From Terribacillus sp. DMT04 (GTDB lineage Bacteria > Bacillota > Bacilli > Bacillales > Amphibacillaceae), in NCBI RefSeq assembly GCF_019056395.1, contig NZ_CP077639.1, forward strand, positions 2,544,001 through 2,608,000: a DNA stretch of 64,000 nucleotides, given 5' to 3'. Below are positions 16,267 to 24,852 of the stretch, piece after piece. The notes under the pieces were generated by a model, which searched no databases, was not told the DNA's origin, and saw only the letters and a program-made list of their open reading frames with translations. The translations under genes were made by a program, and so were the position numbers. Numbering within the stretch: position 1 is the stretch's first letter; every line of letters starts with the position of its first letter.

Positions 16267-17877
16267 CTAATACGAAGCAATACTGCCATCTGCTCGTGCT
16301 TCTGTTCCTCCATATAATGTACCCGTTTCAGGATCGCGCCAAATGATTTGGCCGCGGCCGAATGTAGACCGGTCTGCTTTGACCTCAATGTGATGCCCTT
16401 TCCGTATGAGCGCTTCGGCGATATGTTTCGGAAAGTCCGCTTCCACATGAAACGTTTTGCCTTGAATCCACTGCCAGCGCGGTGCATCAAGTGCGGTTTG
16501 CGGATTAAGTCCGAAATCCAGCATATTCATCACTACCTGGGCATGTCCTTGCGGCTGCATAAAGCCGCCCATTACCCCGAAAGGACCAATTGCTTGCTTA
16601 TCTTTCGTCAAAAAACCGGGAATAATCGTATGGAATGTTTTCTTCCCGCCTTGCAGACTGTTTGGATGAGCTGGATCCAGACTGAAATTATGTCCGCGAT
16701 TTTGCAGCGCAATACCTGTTCCGGGCACCACCAGCCCCGAACCAAAGCCATGGTAATTACTTTGAATAAAGGAAACCATATTCCCTTCTTGATCCGCAGC
16801 AGCCAAATAAACCGTTCCGCCTTGCTTCGGCTCTCCTGCCTCCGGCTCGTTGGCCAGCTCCCCGATTTGCGCCCGTCTTTGCGCAGCATACGTATCAGAC
16901 AGCAGCTCCTCCACGGTAACGGGCATATGCTTTTCTTCTGTCAAATAAGCATGACCATCAGCAAACGCCAGCTTCATCGCTTCCATTTGTTTATGATATG
17001 TATCAATTGATTCTTTTTCATGGAAGGTAAAGCCTTTTAAGATATTCAGCGCGGACAGCGCAACCAAGCCTTGTCCGTTCGGTGGTATCTCCCATACATC
17101 ATAGCCACGATAATTCACCGAAATCGGCTCTACCCATTCTGGTTCATATGCAGCCAAATCGTCTGCTGTTAGGAATCCGCCATTATCTGCAGAAAATTCC
17201 GCTAATTTATTCGCTAGTTCACCGTTATAAAAGTCCGCTGCATTTGTGCGCGCAATTTGACGCAGCGTTTCTGCATGGTCAGGCGACTTCCATACATCGC
17301 CGATTCTCGGATAATCTCCATTAGGAGCAAATGTGTCAAACCAAGCTTTATACATATTATCGGTACACGTGGTACTGAACTTCTTGTAAGCACGCTCCCA
17401 TAGCTTGGCAACTGTTGGTGTTACCGCGAATCCATTTTCGGCATAGTAGATAGCCGGCTGCAATACGTCTACTAAGGAAAGCTTGCCAAAACGCTTACTA
17501 AGCGCAGCCCAACCGCCTGGTGCGCCCGGAACGGTTACAGGAATGAAACCATGCAGCGGCATCTCTTCATGGCCCAGCTGCTTTACTTTTTCAATGCTAA
17601 TAGATGCTGGTGCGGGTCCGCTGGCATTTAATCCATACAGCTTGTCCTTTATCCAAACAAGCGCGAATGCATCGCCGCCAATTCCATTGGAAGTTGGCTC
17701 CACAACGGTAAGCATAGCAGCCGCTGCAATCGCTGCATCAACGGCATTGCCGCCTTTTTTCAACATATCCAGCCCTGCCTGTGCAGCAAGCGGCTGCGAG
17801 GTGGCAACCATCCCTTGCCGGGCAATTGTTGTTGTACGCTGTGAGTGATATGGGTAATACAAATGATCTGTTTTCAT
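16267..17877 (-). CDS. Gamma-glutamyltransferase-family protein (YwrD-like)
   Basis: 536-aa N-terminal-nucleophile hydrolase related to gamma-glutamyltranspeptidase. The self-processing nucleophile should be Thr355 in KQGGTVYLAA, preceded by the large-subunit motifs GGNAVDAAIA and NGIGGDAFA; the substrate-binding GLVVPGTGIALQNRG follows. There is no signal peptide, unlike the secreted Ggt of B. subtilis, so it is probably cytosolic and may act on another gamma-glutamyl or cephalosporin-like amide. It heads the operon with the two chromate-transporter genes. ATG start with AAGGGGGA. Confidence 0.9.
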   Translation of the reverse strand: MKTDHLYYPYHSQRTTTIARQGMVATSQPLAAQAGLDMLKKGGNAVDAAIAAAAMLTVVEPTSNGIGGDAFALVWIKDKLYGLNASGPAPASISIEKVKQLGHEEMPLHGFIPVTVPGAPGGWAALSKRFGKLSLVDVLQPAIYYAENGFAVTPTVAKLWERAYKKFSTTCTDNMYKAWFDTFAPNGDYPRIGDVWKSPDHAETLRQIARTNAADFYNGELANKLAEFSADNGGFLTADDLAAYEPEWVEPISVNYRGYDVWEIPPNGQGLVALSALNILKGFTFHEKESIDTYHKQMEAMKLAFADGHAYLTEEKHMPVTVEELLSDTYAAQRRAQIGELANEPEAGEPKQGGTVYLAAADQEGNMVSFIQSNYHGFGSGLVVPGTGIALQNRGHNFSLDPAHPNSLQGGKKTFHTIIPGFLTKDKQAIGPFGVMGGFMQPQGHAQVVMNMLDFGLNPQTALDAPRWQWIQGKTFHVEADFPKHIAEALIRKGHHIEVKADRSTFGRGQIIWRDPETGTLYGGTEARADGSIASY

Positions 17878-17898
17878 TCTGTTTCCCCCTTATGTAGG

Positions 17899-17918
17899 AA
17901 GCCCGGAAAACCGGGCTT
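17899..17918 (-). other. Hairpin at the end of the HAD-IIB phosphatase gene
   Basis: A perfect AAGCCCGG/CCGGGCTT hairpin with 4-nt loop overlaps the stop codon. It has no T-run, so it could slow polymerase or protect the 3' end rather than be a strong terminator. Confidence 0.55.
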
Positions 17919-18666
17919 ATGACCATCCTAGCAAATAGTGGATTGCTTTTGCCACCCCATCTGCTTCGTTTGTATCTGTCTGGTAGTTTGCTACTTCTTT
18001 CACCGCATCTTGCGCATTTCCCATTGCTACACCGCAGCCCACTGCTTGAATCATTTTAATATCATTCAAACTATCACCCATAGCAATAACTTGATCCATA
18101 TTGATGCCAATACGGTCGCATAACTTTTGCACTGCTTCTGCCTTATTAATGCCCACAGCATTGACTTCAATATTTGTCTCACTGGAGTTAGAAAGTTCCA
18201 ATTCATTTTTGTCCGAAAGCGCCTTAACGATTGCTTCACGCTTGTCATCATCGGGAGTGTCAAAACCAAACTTAAGCCAATCATATTTCTCCATATCAGC
18301 AGGGAAGTTACCGCGGAATACATGCTCTGTACTCACTGCCCAATAATGTGTCTCATACTTGTCTGCCAGCCGTTTCATCTTTTTAATCAATTCATCCTCA
18401 ATCAAAACACGCTCTAGCAGTTCTCCGTCTGCAGTCCAAATTTCACTGCCGTTAACCGTTACAAGATACGACTGTAAACCAAGGTCGTCTGCATAAGGCT
18501 TACAAGTCCGGATACCGCGTCCTGTACTAAGGATGACATGCACACCTTCTTCCTGTGCACGCTGAATCGCTTGTTTGTTTGCTTCTGAAACTTCATCCTG
18601 CGGGTTGAGCATGGTACCGTCCATATCGAGTGCAATCATTTTATATTGGTGCTGTTTCTCTGACAT
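17917..18666 (-). CDS. Cof-type HAD-IIB phosphatase
   Basis: 249-aa soluble phosphatase. Catalytic Asp pair in ALDMDGTML (motif I), Ser/Thr in ILSTGRG (motif II), Lys in GINKAEAVQ (motif III), and GDSLNDIKMI (motif IV); a C2-type cap lies between about 85 and 190. Family members (YwtE, YcsE, YidA) dephosphorylate sugar phosphates or flavin precursors; the substrate cannot be read from sequence. It starts 12 nt after another HAD gene and is probably co-transcribed with it. RBS AAGGAG, ATG. Confidence 0.9.
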   Translation of the reverse strand: MSEKQHQYKMIALDMDGTMLNPQDEVSEANKQAIQRAQEEGVHVILSTGRGIRTCKPYADDLGLQSYLVTVNGSEIWTADGELLERVLIEDELIKKMKRLADKYETHYWAVSTEHVFRGNFPADMEKYDWLKFGFDTPDDDKREAIVKALSDKNELELSNSSETNIEVNAVGINKAEAVQKLCDRIGINMDQVIAMGDSLNDIKMIQAVGCGVAMGNAQDAVKEVANYQTDTNEADGVAKAIHYLLGWS

Positions 18667-18678
18667 CGTATTCGCTCC

Positions 18679-19383
18679 TTATGTATTTGCTTCGTCTTTA
18701 TCTAACAGGCTACTGCTGTCTTCCCTTTGTTTCTCAGATGGTTTACAGTTCGCAGCAAGCGCCGGTAGTACACGCCAATTGCTGAAGCTTGGTACACCTT
18801 CTTGTTTACCCCCAAACAAAACTGGCTGCAGTCCAGCATTTCGGCTTCCAATGACGTCATTTTCAATATGATCTCCGACGAAAAAGGTTTCCGATGCACG
18901 TGCTTCCACCTCTGCTAATGCCATTTCAAAGATAGCCGGATCTGGTTTTTTCAGTCCAACTGCTTCGGAAATAACAAGACTTTGACAATGCCAATACAAT
19001 CCAAGCTGCTCAATTACTTGCTGCTGCAGCAAAGCTGGTCCATTCGTAACGATGCCCAGTGTATACGACATACTCAATTCCTGCAGCGTTTCCAATGCAT
19101 CCGGATAAGCAACCGCAAACTGCGCCACACGGTCGAAATAATCCGCTGTCAGTGCTGGCTCTAAATTCGTATCCAAAGCGAATTGTATTAGCAGCTCCTT
19201 ATAAACAATAGGCTTCTCCACATACCCATGCTGATCCAGGGCAACAAAGGCCTCCTTAAATGCCGACAGATCAACACCAGCCAAGTCATTCTGAAACTTA
19301 TTATATTGATCCTCTAAAAACCGCTGTAATGTTGTCTGCCGATCATGAATAGTCCCATCCAAATCAAAAAGAATTGCTTTCAT
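18679..19383 (-). CDS. HAD-IA family hydrolase
   Basis: 234 aa. Motif I FDLDGTIHD, motif II IVTNGP, motif III GLKKPDPAIF and motif IV FVGDHIENDVIGSRNAG define a subfamily IA haloacid-dehalogenase-like phosphatase, similar to YjjG/YfnB nucleotidases. The last about 25 residues are Lys/Glu/Ser-rich and probably disordered. It is the first gene of a two-gene phosphatase operon. Confidence 0.88.
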   Translation of the reverse strand: MKAILFDLDGTIHDRQTTLQRFLEDQYNKFQNDLAGVDLSAFKEAFVALDQHGYVEKPIVYKELLIQFALDTNLEPALTADYFDRVAQFAVAYPDALETLQELSMSYTLGIVTNGPALLQQQVIEQLGLYWHCQSLVISEAVGLKKPDPAIFEMALAEVEARASETFFVGDHIENDVIGSRNAGLQPVLFGGKQEGVPSFSNWRVLPALAANCKPSEKQREDSSSLLDKDEANT

Positions 19384-19601
19384 CCTGTCGCTCCATTTCC
19401 TTTTTCTCCATCATACGCTTTTCAGATAGGAATGTCAGTAATTTGGTATACTTGAAAATCACAATATCAATTTATCAGGAGTTTCATTAAGGGCGCTAGT
19501 CTAAGACATCCTATGGGCATTGGCATCCATTATCTTATCCCCTATTTCTCAACTGGTTAAATCCACTCAAGCTGATATCCCAGTATCCCTCACCCCAGTT
19601 A
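19384..19601. other. Gene-free stretch upstream of the HAD operon
   Basis: No credible reading frame or structured RNA recognised. It must carry the promoter of the HAD operon; the neighbouring terminator of the esterase gene lies at 19602-19635, and the further 78 bases to the esterase stop show nothing else. Confidence 0.45.
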
Positions 19602-19635
19602 TAAAAAAAGTCGCCAATGTCATGACATTGGCGAC
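19602..19635 (-). terminator. Terminator of the SGNH esterase gene
   Basis: Two 13-nt arms (19610-19622 and 19623-19635) form a perfect palindrome; on the minus strand seven T follow. It lies about 80 nt past the esterase stop codon. Confidence 0.88.
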
Positions 19636-19713
19636 AGCTTACAAACTTATGAGAATCCTAAAAGGGATATTTAAATTATAGAAGTAACTAATCTATCAGA
19701 TTTCCAGCGCATG

Positions 19714-21666
19714 TTAGTTTCCTACAGCCGTAATCTCAACTCCATTTACGATACCTGTCGATCCTCCAAAACCAAAGTTAATCTGGCCATCCTCAACTAG
19801 AACTTCCGGTACAACCCTCGTAGTGTAATTGTTTCTAGGGGCTGAAACCTGACCATAGTCTTGCCCCTCAATAACTAAATTGGTTCTTGCTGAACCCGTC
19901 ATATCTCCAACATATATCTTTACCGCATAAATACCATCAGGCACATCGACGTTAAATTCCCATTCGCTTGCAAAATAACCTAACCAATCACGTACTACAT
20001 CGTCTCCGATATTGCGATCGCGTCCAATCATGTTTTCAGCATTAACGATTCCGTATCCGCGTTCAGCTGTATACAATGTAGTCAAATTAACCTCCTGAAA
20101 ACCTTCTTTCACTGGATTTCCAGTTAAGCCGAAATCAAATTTCTTCATCGCTTTACTTGTCGTAAACTGCTTTGTCTTCGAATGTGCCGATTCTCCCTTT
20201 CCATTTACTGCTGTCACATACACATCGTAGCTCGTTTCTTCATCCAAGCCTGTCAAAAAGAGCTGTGGAATTGTTGACGTACCAACTAATTTGTACGCAT
20301 CACTGGTTGAAGGCTTGCTGTAAATCCGATAGATATCCGCCTTCTTGGATTTTTTCCAGGAAACAAGAGCACCTGCGTTACTAATTTTACTGATTGTTAC
20401 CTTTGAAGGTTTGGCAGGAGCCTTTTTAGGAGCTTCTATCTTTTTTACATGCTCCGATAATGGAATATCCAGGTTGCTTATTTCATCTGCTACCAAACGC
20501 GCCAGCTGAATAGCACCATATTCCTGAAAATGCGTGTTATCTTTTGAACCATTTGGAAAGGCAGGATAAACACCAGGATCTGTATACAAGAACACAGAAA
20601 GCGTTCCTTCTGGGCCAATGCTATTATAATAGGCAACACTGCGTGCACTTAAGTCAATAACTTTCACATCTAATTCTTCTGCTACTTCTTGCATTCCTTG
20701 CACATACTCTGAAAAGCTGACACGGAACTCGCCCGTCTCTTCGTTAAAATCTCGTCTGCCCATTGGCGTGACCAAAATCGGTATAGCGCCCCTTTGACGG
20801 GCTCCTAACACATAAGACTTTAAATATTTTTTATAATCCGGTACAGAAGCATATCTTTCGGGAACACTGATTGTTGCATCATTATGTCCAAATTGAATCA
20901 AAAAGTAGTCGTTCGGTTTTATTACCCTTAATATTTCATCTAGGCGTCCTTCTTTAATAAACGTCTTTGAACTTCTTCCGCCAATGGCGTGATTTTCAAA
21001 TTCAATCTCGGAGGTAAAAAAACGCGGAATCATTTGACCCCAACCAGCTTCTGGTCTCCAATATTCATCATACGTCTGTACTGTAGAGTCTCCTGCCATA
21101 TAGACAGTCGGATTATCTGCTTCCGTTCTTTCTGGAATTTTCTCAATAATTATTGCATTTATCTTGGAGTTTGCTTCTGTAAATGTAAAGTTTAGCTGTC
21201 CATCTATAAGTGAAATCTCGAATTCCTGCTCCTTGTATTCTCCACTGGCTAGATGGGTACTTTGCACCTTTTGAATATCCTCTACTTGAATACCGATGTT
21301 CGTTCCTGCATCCTCATCACCAGAGAGAATTGTAACAGTATAATCTCCATATGCTACATCTACGTTAAAGGAAGTATCACTAACGGAAACAAAGTCAGAT
21401 TTCAAAGGATCTGACGTTTTTCTGTCTATTGCGCTCACTTTTGATATATCTTCAAAACCATAGCCAGCTGCCTCCGAATATGCCGTTTCAGGAGTGACAG
21501 CTGTATACCTATCTTGTACAGAACTTGCAGCAGTTCCAAAGTCAAATTTTAGAATGGGGGCATCTGCTGCAGCCTCCGTTTGTAAAGGCAAGGTACAAAA
21601 CGAAGTAAAGGTAATTAAAAAGGCAAGTAATAGGGGCAATACTTTCTTTCTCTTACATTTTCTCAT
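19714..21666 (-). CDS. Secreted multidomain SGNH-hydrolase (rhamnogalacturonan acetylesterase-like)
   Basis: 650 aa, exported by signal peptide (hydrophobic core about 10-27, cleavage near TEAAA). Order: beta-sandwich domain A at about 37-175 starting LKFDFGTAAS; SGNH catalytic domain at about 186-405 with Ser194 in MAGDSTVQTYD, Gly in NHAIGGRSS, Asn262 in FGHND and Asp376/His379 in DNTHF; fibronectin type III domain at about 418-505; beta-sandwich domain B at about 510-650 starting KKFDFGLTGN. Domains A and B look like copies of one another. The catalytic part resembles B. subtilis RhgT/YesT, which removes acetyl groups from rhamnogalacturonan of plant pectin. A perfect cre box is upstream. 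ATG start; the long A/T-rich leader carries AGGAGAGAGGGAG. Confidence 0.9.
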   Translation of the reverse strand: MRKCKRKKVLPLLLAFLITFTSFCTLPLQTEAAADAPILKFDFGTAASSVQDRYTAVTPETAYSEAAGYGFEDISKVSAIDRKTSDPLKSDFVSVSDTSFNVDVAYGDYTVTILSGDEDAGTNIGIQVEDIQKVQSTHLASGEYKEQEFEISLIDGQLNFTFTEANSKINAIIIEKIPERTEADNPTVYMAGDSTVQTYDEYWRPEAGWGQMIPRFFTSEIEFENHAIGGRSSKTFIKEGRLDEILRVIKPNDYFLIQFGHNDATISVPERYASVPDYKKYLKSYVLGARQRGAIPILVTPMGRRDFNEETGEFRVSFSEYVQGMQEVAEELDVKVIDLSARSVAYYNSIGPEGTLSVFLYTDPGVYPAFPNGSKDNTHFQEYGAIQLARLVADEISNLDIPLSEHVKKIEAPKKAPAKPSKVTISKISNAGALVSWKKSKKADIYRIYSKPSTSDAYKLVGTSTIPQLFLTGLDEETSYDVYVTAVNGKGESAHSKTKQFTTSKAMKKFDFGLTGNPVKEGFQEVNLTTLYTAERGYGIVNAENMIGRDRNIGDDVVRDWLGYFASEWEFNVDVPDGIYAVKIYVGDMTGSARTNLVIEGQDYGQVSAPRNNYTTRVVPEVLVEDGQINFGFGGSTGIVNGVEITAVGN

Positions 21667-21689
21667 TAATATCTCCCTCTCTCCTTTTT

Positions 21690-21703
21690 TGATAACGCTT
21701 ACA
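21690..21703 (-). promoter_or_regulatory. cre box (CcpA site) upstream of the esterase gene
   Basis: The minus strand reads TGTAAGCGTTATCA, 14/14 to TGWAARCGYTWNCW, 24 nt before the start codon. Expected to mediate glucose repression of the pectin esterase. Confidence 0.85.
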
Positions 21704-21785
21704 TTTTATCTTACCTTCCAGGCTGCATTACAAGTAGAAGAAAAACAGACTATCCTGTTTAGTAATCAGTGTCATTTACTACGTT

Positions 21786-21839
21786 AAAAAAACGAACTCA
21801 TGCAAATTCTAATGTATGAATTTGCATGAGTTCGTTTTT
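21786..21839. terminator. Bidirectional terminator downstream of the 302-aa membrane-anchored protein gene
   Basis: AAAAACGAACTCATGCAAATTC and its complement pair over 22 nt with A- and T-runs on both ends; one of the strongest hairpins in the window. Confidence 0.9.
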
Positions 21840-21855
21840 ATGGTATCTTTTATTC

Positions 21856-22764
21856 TTATCTTTTCTGCAGCTTTCCGTAGGATTCATTCGTAGCGTGGTA
21901 TCCACTGTCTTTACCTGTAAACCTTCCAAGCTCGTTTCGTTCTTCTTCTGTCGCTTCGCCGCGAATGGAGAGGAAGTAGAGGGCACTGACACCAATATCC
22001 TTATCTTCTTCTTCTCCTTCTGTCTCGCTTTGATGCGCACGAAGTTCTTCTGCATCTGCTGTCATGCCCCACTTGATATGGTGATAGAAGTTTTCGAACG
22101 TTCTTTCTGCTTCCGGGGTAATATTTTCTGCCATGTATTCTTGTTTTACTTGATCCAGGTCATGCGAGCTGATAAACGCAACAAAGTCCTTTCCATCACC
22201 ATACTGGAAGAATTCTCCCCATATCTGTGGTGTGCGTTCACCTAATTGAAAAAGCATCAAATACTTCACTTCGAACCGCTCTCTTTCTTCTGCATGGCGC
22301 TCCCCGCGTTCTGATGCATCCTCAGTTATTTCACCATTAAAGAAACGAATACAAAAATCCTTGTATTCTTCTTCAAACCGACGCATTACTTTCCATATAC
22401 GGTGAATGTCCTTATCAAACAGTTCTTTGCTGCGGAAAATAGATGCCAACAAAAAGAAGCGGAACATGCCGCGGAATTGGGTGTTAATTTTATATTGGCT
22501 CCAATCATAATTCTCTTGCCGGAATGCGTCATTAATTTTTTCTAAGTAGGATTGGTCCAACGCATCTTTGAGACGTCCAATATGCTTTTCGTCCACTAAA
22601 GCAGTAGGTCTTACTTTCAGTGTATCCCACTCCATCTTTAGCTGTTCTCGGTGCCGATCAGCATTCTGCATCGGACGCTTTCGTGCTCCTGTATTATAAA
22701 ATATCGCGATAGCTATCAGTATGATGACGACGCTAATCCCGATTATTGTTAATAAATTATTCAA
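21856..22764 (-). CDS. Membrane-anchored protein of unknown function
   Basis: 302 aa. One N-terminal membrane helix (about 4-24, NLLTIIGISVVIILIAIAIF), then a soluble, strongly charged and mostly helical part rich in Arg, Glu and aromatic residues (for example FRGMFRFFLLASIFRSKELFDKD). The C-terminus carries an acidic stretch SETEGEEEDKD and a polar tail. I do not recognise the family. The TTG start at 22762-22764 has a strong AGGAGGAG site, supporting a real gene. It stands as its own unit between two hairpin terminators. Confidence 0.75.
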   Translation of the reverse strand: MNNLLTIIGISVVIILIAIAIFYNTGARKRPMQNADRHREQLKMEWDTLKVRPTALVDEKHIGRLKDALDQSYLEKINDAFRQENYDWSQYKINTQFRGMFRFFLLASIFRSKELFDKDIHRIWKVMRRFEEEYKDFCIRFFNGEITEDASERGERHAEERERFEVKYLMLFQLGERTPQIWGEFFQYGDGKDFVAFISSHDLDQVKQEYMAENITPEAERTFENFYHHIKWGMTADAEELRAHQSETEGEEEDKDIGVSALYFLSIRGEATEEERNELGRFTGKDSGYHATNESYGKLQKR

Positions 22765-22788
22765 CTTTTCTCCTCCTGCCTACTACAA

Positions 22789-22819
22789 AATAGAGCTGAC
22801 GAAACTGTCAGCTCTATTA
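22789..22819 (-). terminator. Terminator after the alpha/beta hydrolase operon
   Basis: AATAGAGCTGAC pairs with GTCAGCTCTATT around a 6-nt loop; on the minus strand TTTG follows. It lies between the hydrolase stop and the next leftward gene. Confidence 0.82.
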
Positions 22820-22826
22820 TCTTCCT

Positions 22827-23633
22827 TTATTCTTGCAATACTCGTACTAACTCTGTATTGAATTTTTCTTTTTCATCGAACAGCAGTCCATGTCCGCTAT
22901 GTTCGAATGGAATAACGGTGGAGTTCACAATTCCGCCTGTCATTTCATTAGCGAAGTCAAATGGACAAATTTCATCTTTCTGTCCATGGAAGATATATGT
23001 CGGTGCACTAATATGCACAAGTTCATCACGTAAGTCTTCATCGCGTAATGCTTCCATTGCTTGAATCGTCCCATGTCCGCTGGCAACAAGACCGAGATGG
23101 AAGAACCACTGCATAAACGAATCAGAATGTTCTTGTGCGAAGAACATTTCACCAAAATTATGCAGCGTTTTCGGACGGTCGGTTTGCAGCTGGGCGATCA
23201 TATCGTCTGCTTCTTCCTTCTTCATACCAAATGGATAAGCATCACGCTGTGTAAATACAGGAGCTGCTGCGGATACTAATAAAAGTTTATCTACTTTTGC
23301 AGCGCCGTATTTATTTGTATAGCGGATAGCGATTGGTCCGCCCATGGAAAAACCGACTAAGACGAAATGATCCAATCCGAGGTGCTCAACTACCTCATGT
23401 ACAACCTCTGCTTGTGCATCGTATGTGTACGTATTCCAAGGTTTATCTGATTTTCCGAAACCAAGCAAGTCAATTCCAATAAAGCGATATCCTTGCTTTG
23501 GCAGTTCATTCATTTGATATTCAAACATTTTATGGTTTACCGGCCAACCATGCAGAAATACAACTGGTACGCCTGATCCGATATCTTCTGCGAAAATAGT
23601 ATGTCCTGTTCTTGTTTTAATGTTATGACCCAT
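22827..23633 (-). CDS. Alpha/beta hydrolase
   Basis: 268-aa esterase/haloperoxidase-type hydrolase. Oxyanion motif HGWP at 29-32, nucleophile Ser96 in GFSMG, acid Asp220 in HGQKDE and His248 in HSGHG complete the triad. It resembles non-haem chloroperoxidase-like and arylesterase proteins; substrate unknown. The gene starts 2 nt after the stop of a small membrane-protein gene and should be co-transcribed with it. No signal peptide, so cytosolic. RBS GAGGAG. Confidence 0.9.
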   Translation of the reverse strand: MGHNIKTRTGHTIFAEDIGSGVPVVFLHGWPVNHKMFEYQMNELPKQGYRFIGIDLLGFGKSDKPWNTYTYDAQAEVVHEVVEHLGLDHFVLVGFSMGGPIAIRYTNKYGAAKVDKLLLVSAAAPVFTQRDAYPFGMKKEEADDMIAQLQTDRPKTLHNFGEMFFAQEHSDSFMQWFFHLGLVASGHGTIQAMEALRDEDLRDELVHISAPTYIFHGQKDEICPFDFANEMTGGIVNSTVIPFEHSGHGLLFDEKEKFNTELVRVLQE

Positions 23634-23635
23634 GA

Positions 23636-23833
23636 TTAGCTCTCCTCACTATTATAATCTCTTTCTCTCGGCTCCTTCTTTTCTCTTGCTCTTAACTCAC
23701 GGAATAAGAAGAATGCACCTACAACACCGGATAGTACAGTGAGTAAAAGAAACACTGTATTGGCGGTGAAGGCATAGAACAGTAAGAAAACAAGCGCCAG
23801 GATAAAGAATCCAAAGTAGCCTGCCAGCTTCAT
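23636..23833 (-). CDS. Small membrane protein of unknown function
   Basis: 65 aa with two hydrophobic helices (about 4-24 and 27-45) and a charged C-terminal tail RELRAREKKEPRERDY, so probably an integral membrane hairpin with cytosolic tail. ATG with GAAAGGGTGAGG upstream. It is the first gene of a two-gene unit with the alpha/beta hydrolase. Confidence 0.72.
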   Translation of the reverse strand: MKLAGYFGFFILALVFLLFYAFTANTVFLLLTVLSGVVGAFFLFRELRAREKKEPRERDYNSEES

Positions 23834-23895
23834 TTAGCCTCACCCTTTCCTGTAGTCTACTTGTTATATACCCGCTAGACGCCTTTCTTAAGCAA

Positions 23896-23927
23896 AAGAA
23901 AAGAGCATGCTTCTTTTTCGCATGCTC
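23896..23927 (-). terminator. Terminator of the 136-aa exported protein gene
   Basis: GAGCATGC (23903-23910) pairs with GCATGCTC (23920-23927) and on the minus strand is followed by TTTTCTTTT; it overlaps the stop codon by 2 nt. Confidence 0.82.
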
Positions 23928-24336
23928 AATGTGTATGCATAATTATACCTTCAGAATTGAGGAAGGCAATCTCCAGCTCGATTTCCCGGTTAATATCATC
24001 TTCTAAATCATGCGCTTCCAGCACATCCGCTGCTTCCTCTTTCACTTCTTCCCAAACAGGCTGCATCGCATGATCAATCGTTTCCGCTTCTATTTGGATA
24101 CGCAGACTGATAATACCCTCCGGCTCAAACCCAGCGCCTAATACTTCATACGTATCATAAACAGCCAGTTCTTCCACCGCTGTATTATTCACTTCTTCCA
24201 ATGCATGACGAATCATCTCTTCATGCACATCATTATACGGAACAGGATGAGTAGAGCGACCGGCAAAGAAAAACAACAGCCCAGCCATCACCATCGTCCC
24301 AGCCAAAACGAGACGCAACCCAAAGCTTCGTTTCAT
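23926..24336 (-). CDS. Exported or membrane-anchored protein of unknown function
   Basis: 136 aa beginning MKRSFGLRLVLAG, with a single hydrophobic N-terminal segment (about 8-24) that is either a signal peptide or an anchor. The rest is acidic (VHEEMIRHALEEVNNTAVEEL) and predicted alpha/beta. It ends MHTH. I start at the ATG at 24334-24336, which has a TGGAGG site; an in-frame ATG 29 codons upstream has no site and would add a second hydrophobic segment. Family not recognised. Confidence 0.7.
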   Translation of the reverse strand: MKRSFGLRLVLAGTMVMAGLLFFFAGRSTHPVPYNDVHEEMIRHALEEVNNTAVEELAVYDTYEVLGAGFEPEGIISLRIQIEAETIDHAMQPVWEEVKEEAADVLEAHDLEDDINREIELEIAFLNSEGIIMHTH

Positions 24337-24699
24337 CCGCAAACCTCCATTCCCTGCTACTATATGCAAGCAGACAAGGAAACTTGTCCATAAAATAGAA
24401 TAGGAAAAGTAACAACAATCCATTCAAAGAACCCACTATTACAATTTACGAAGCGCACAGTGCGTATACTGTTGGTTAGCAAATCTCATCAGACTGGTTG
24501 TAATTAGCTGGCTACAAAGGCAGAAACTGCGGTCTTTAGAGCTTTCCGTTTGAAATTCTATTTCTGCATAATGTTCAACTTTTGCTATTTCTGTTGAACA
24601 AGTAAAATTCAGCAAGACATCCGCACAGAGAAGATTATTTTTTTAATAGAGAAGGCGCTGTGTTCCTTCTTACGCTCGGGTAGGCTTCGCGTAACGTAA
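24337..24699. other. Gene-free stretch upstream of the 24336 gene
   Basis: No reading frame with a ribosome site. The right end merges into a partial copy of the dispersed repeat (24700-24812). No clear promoter recognised. Confidence 0.4.
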
Positions 24700-24812
24700 T
24701 TTAGCGCAGGAAAGCGGAGTGTATTTCCGAAGCAGTGCTCTCATCTTATTTTCTTTCTCATGCAAAAAGATCCAAATGTACTGCTATAAACCGCAGTATC
24801 ATTTGAATCTTT
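24700..24812 (+). repeat. Dispersed intergenic repeat, partial copy with terminator hairpin
   Basis: The stretch GCAGGAAAGCGGAGTGTAT and the following TTCCGAAGCAGTGCTCTCATCT matches the right part of the copies at 44.5 kb and 55.3 kb (inverted). It ends in the same kind of hairpin: AAAGATCCAAATG... pairs with ...CATTTGAATCTTT around ACTGC/GCAGT. It lies directly after the mmpL stop codon and probably serves as that gene's terminator. The left half of the repeat is missing or degenerate. Confidence 0.75.
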
Positions 24813-24852
24813 AACTAGCTAAAAACATTACACTTTCAGCCTCTTACTTCTT

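Noticed and set aside
16348-17010. 220-codon frame antisense to the gamma-glutamyltransferase gene
   Set aside because: Shadow of the real gene; the minus-strand product carries all GGT motifs and a good ribosome site.
16267-17877. Secreted gamma-glutamyltranspeptidase for polyglutamate or glutathione
   Set aside because: There is no signal peptide and the N-terminus MKTDHLYYPYHSQR is polar, so a secreted role is not supported.
21798-22055. 85-codon Lys-rich frame at the end of the 302-aa protein gene
   Set aside because: Different frame of the same region, extending into the bidirectional terminator; no ribosome site.
24616-24700. Transposase remnant or IS end near the partial repeat
   Set aside because: No terminal inverted repeats with target duplication and no transposase-like frame.
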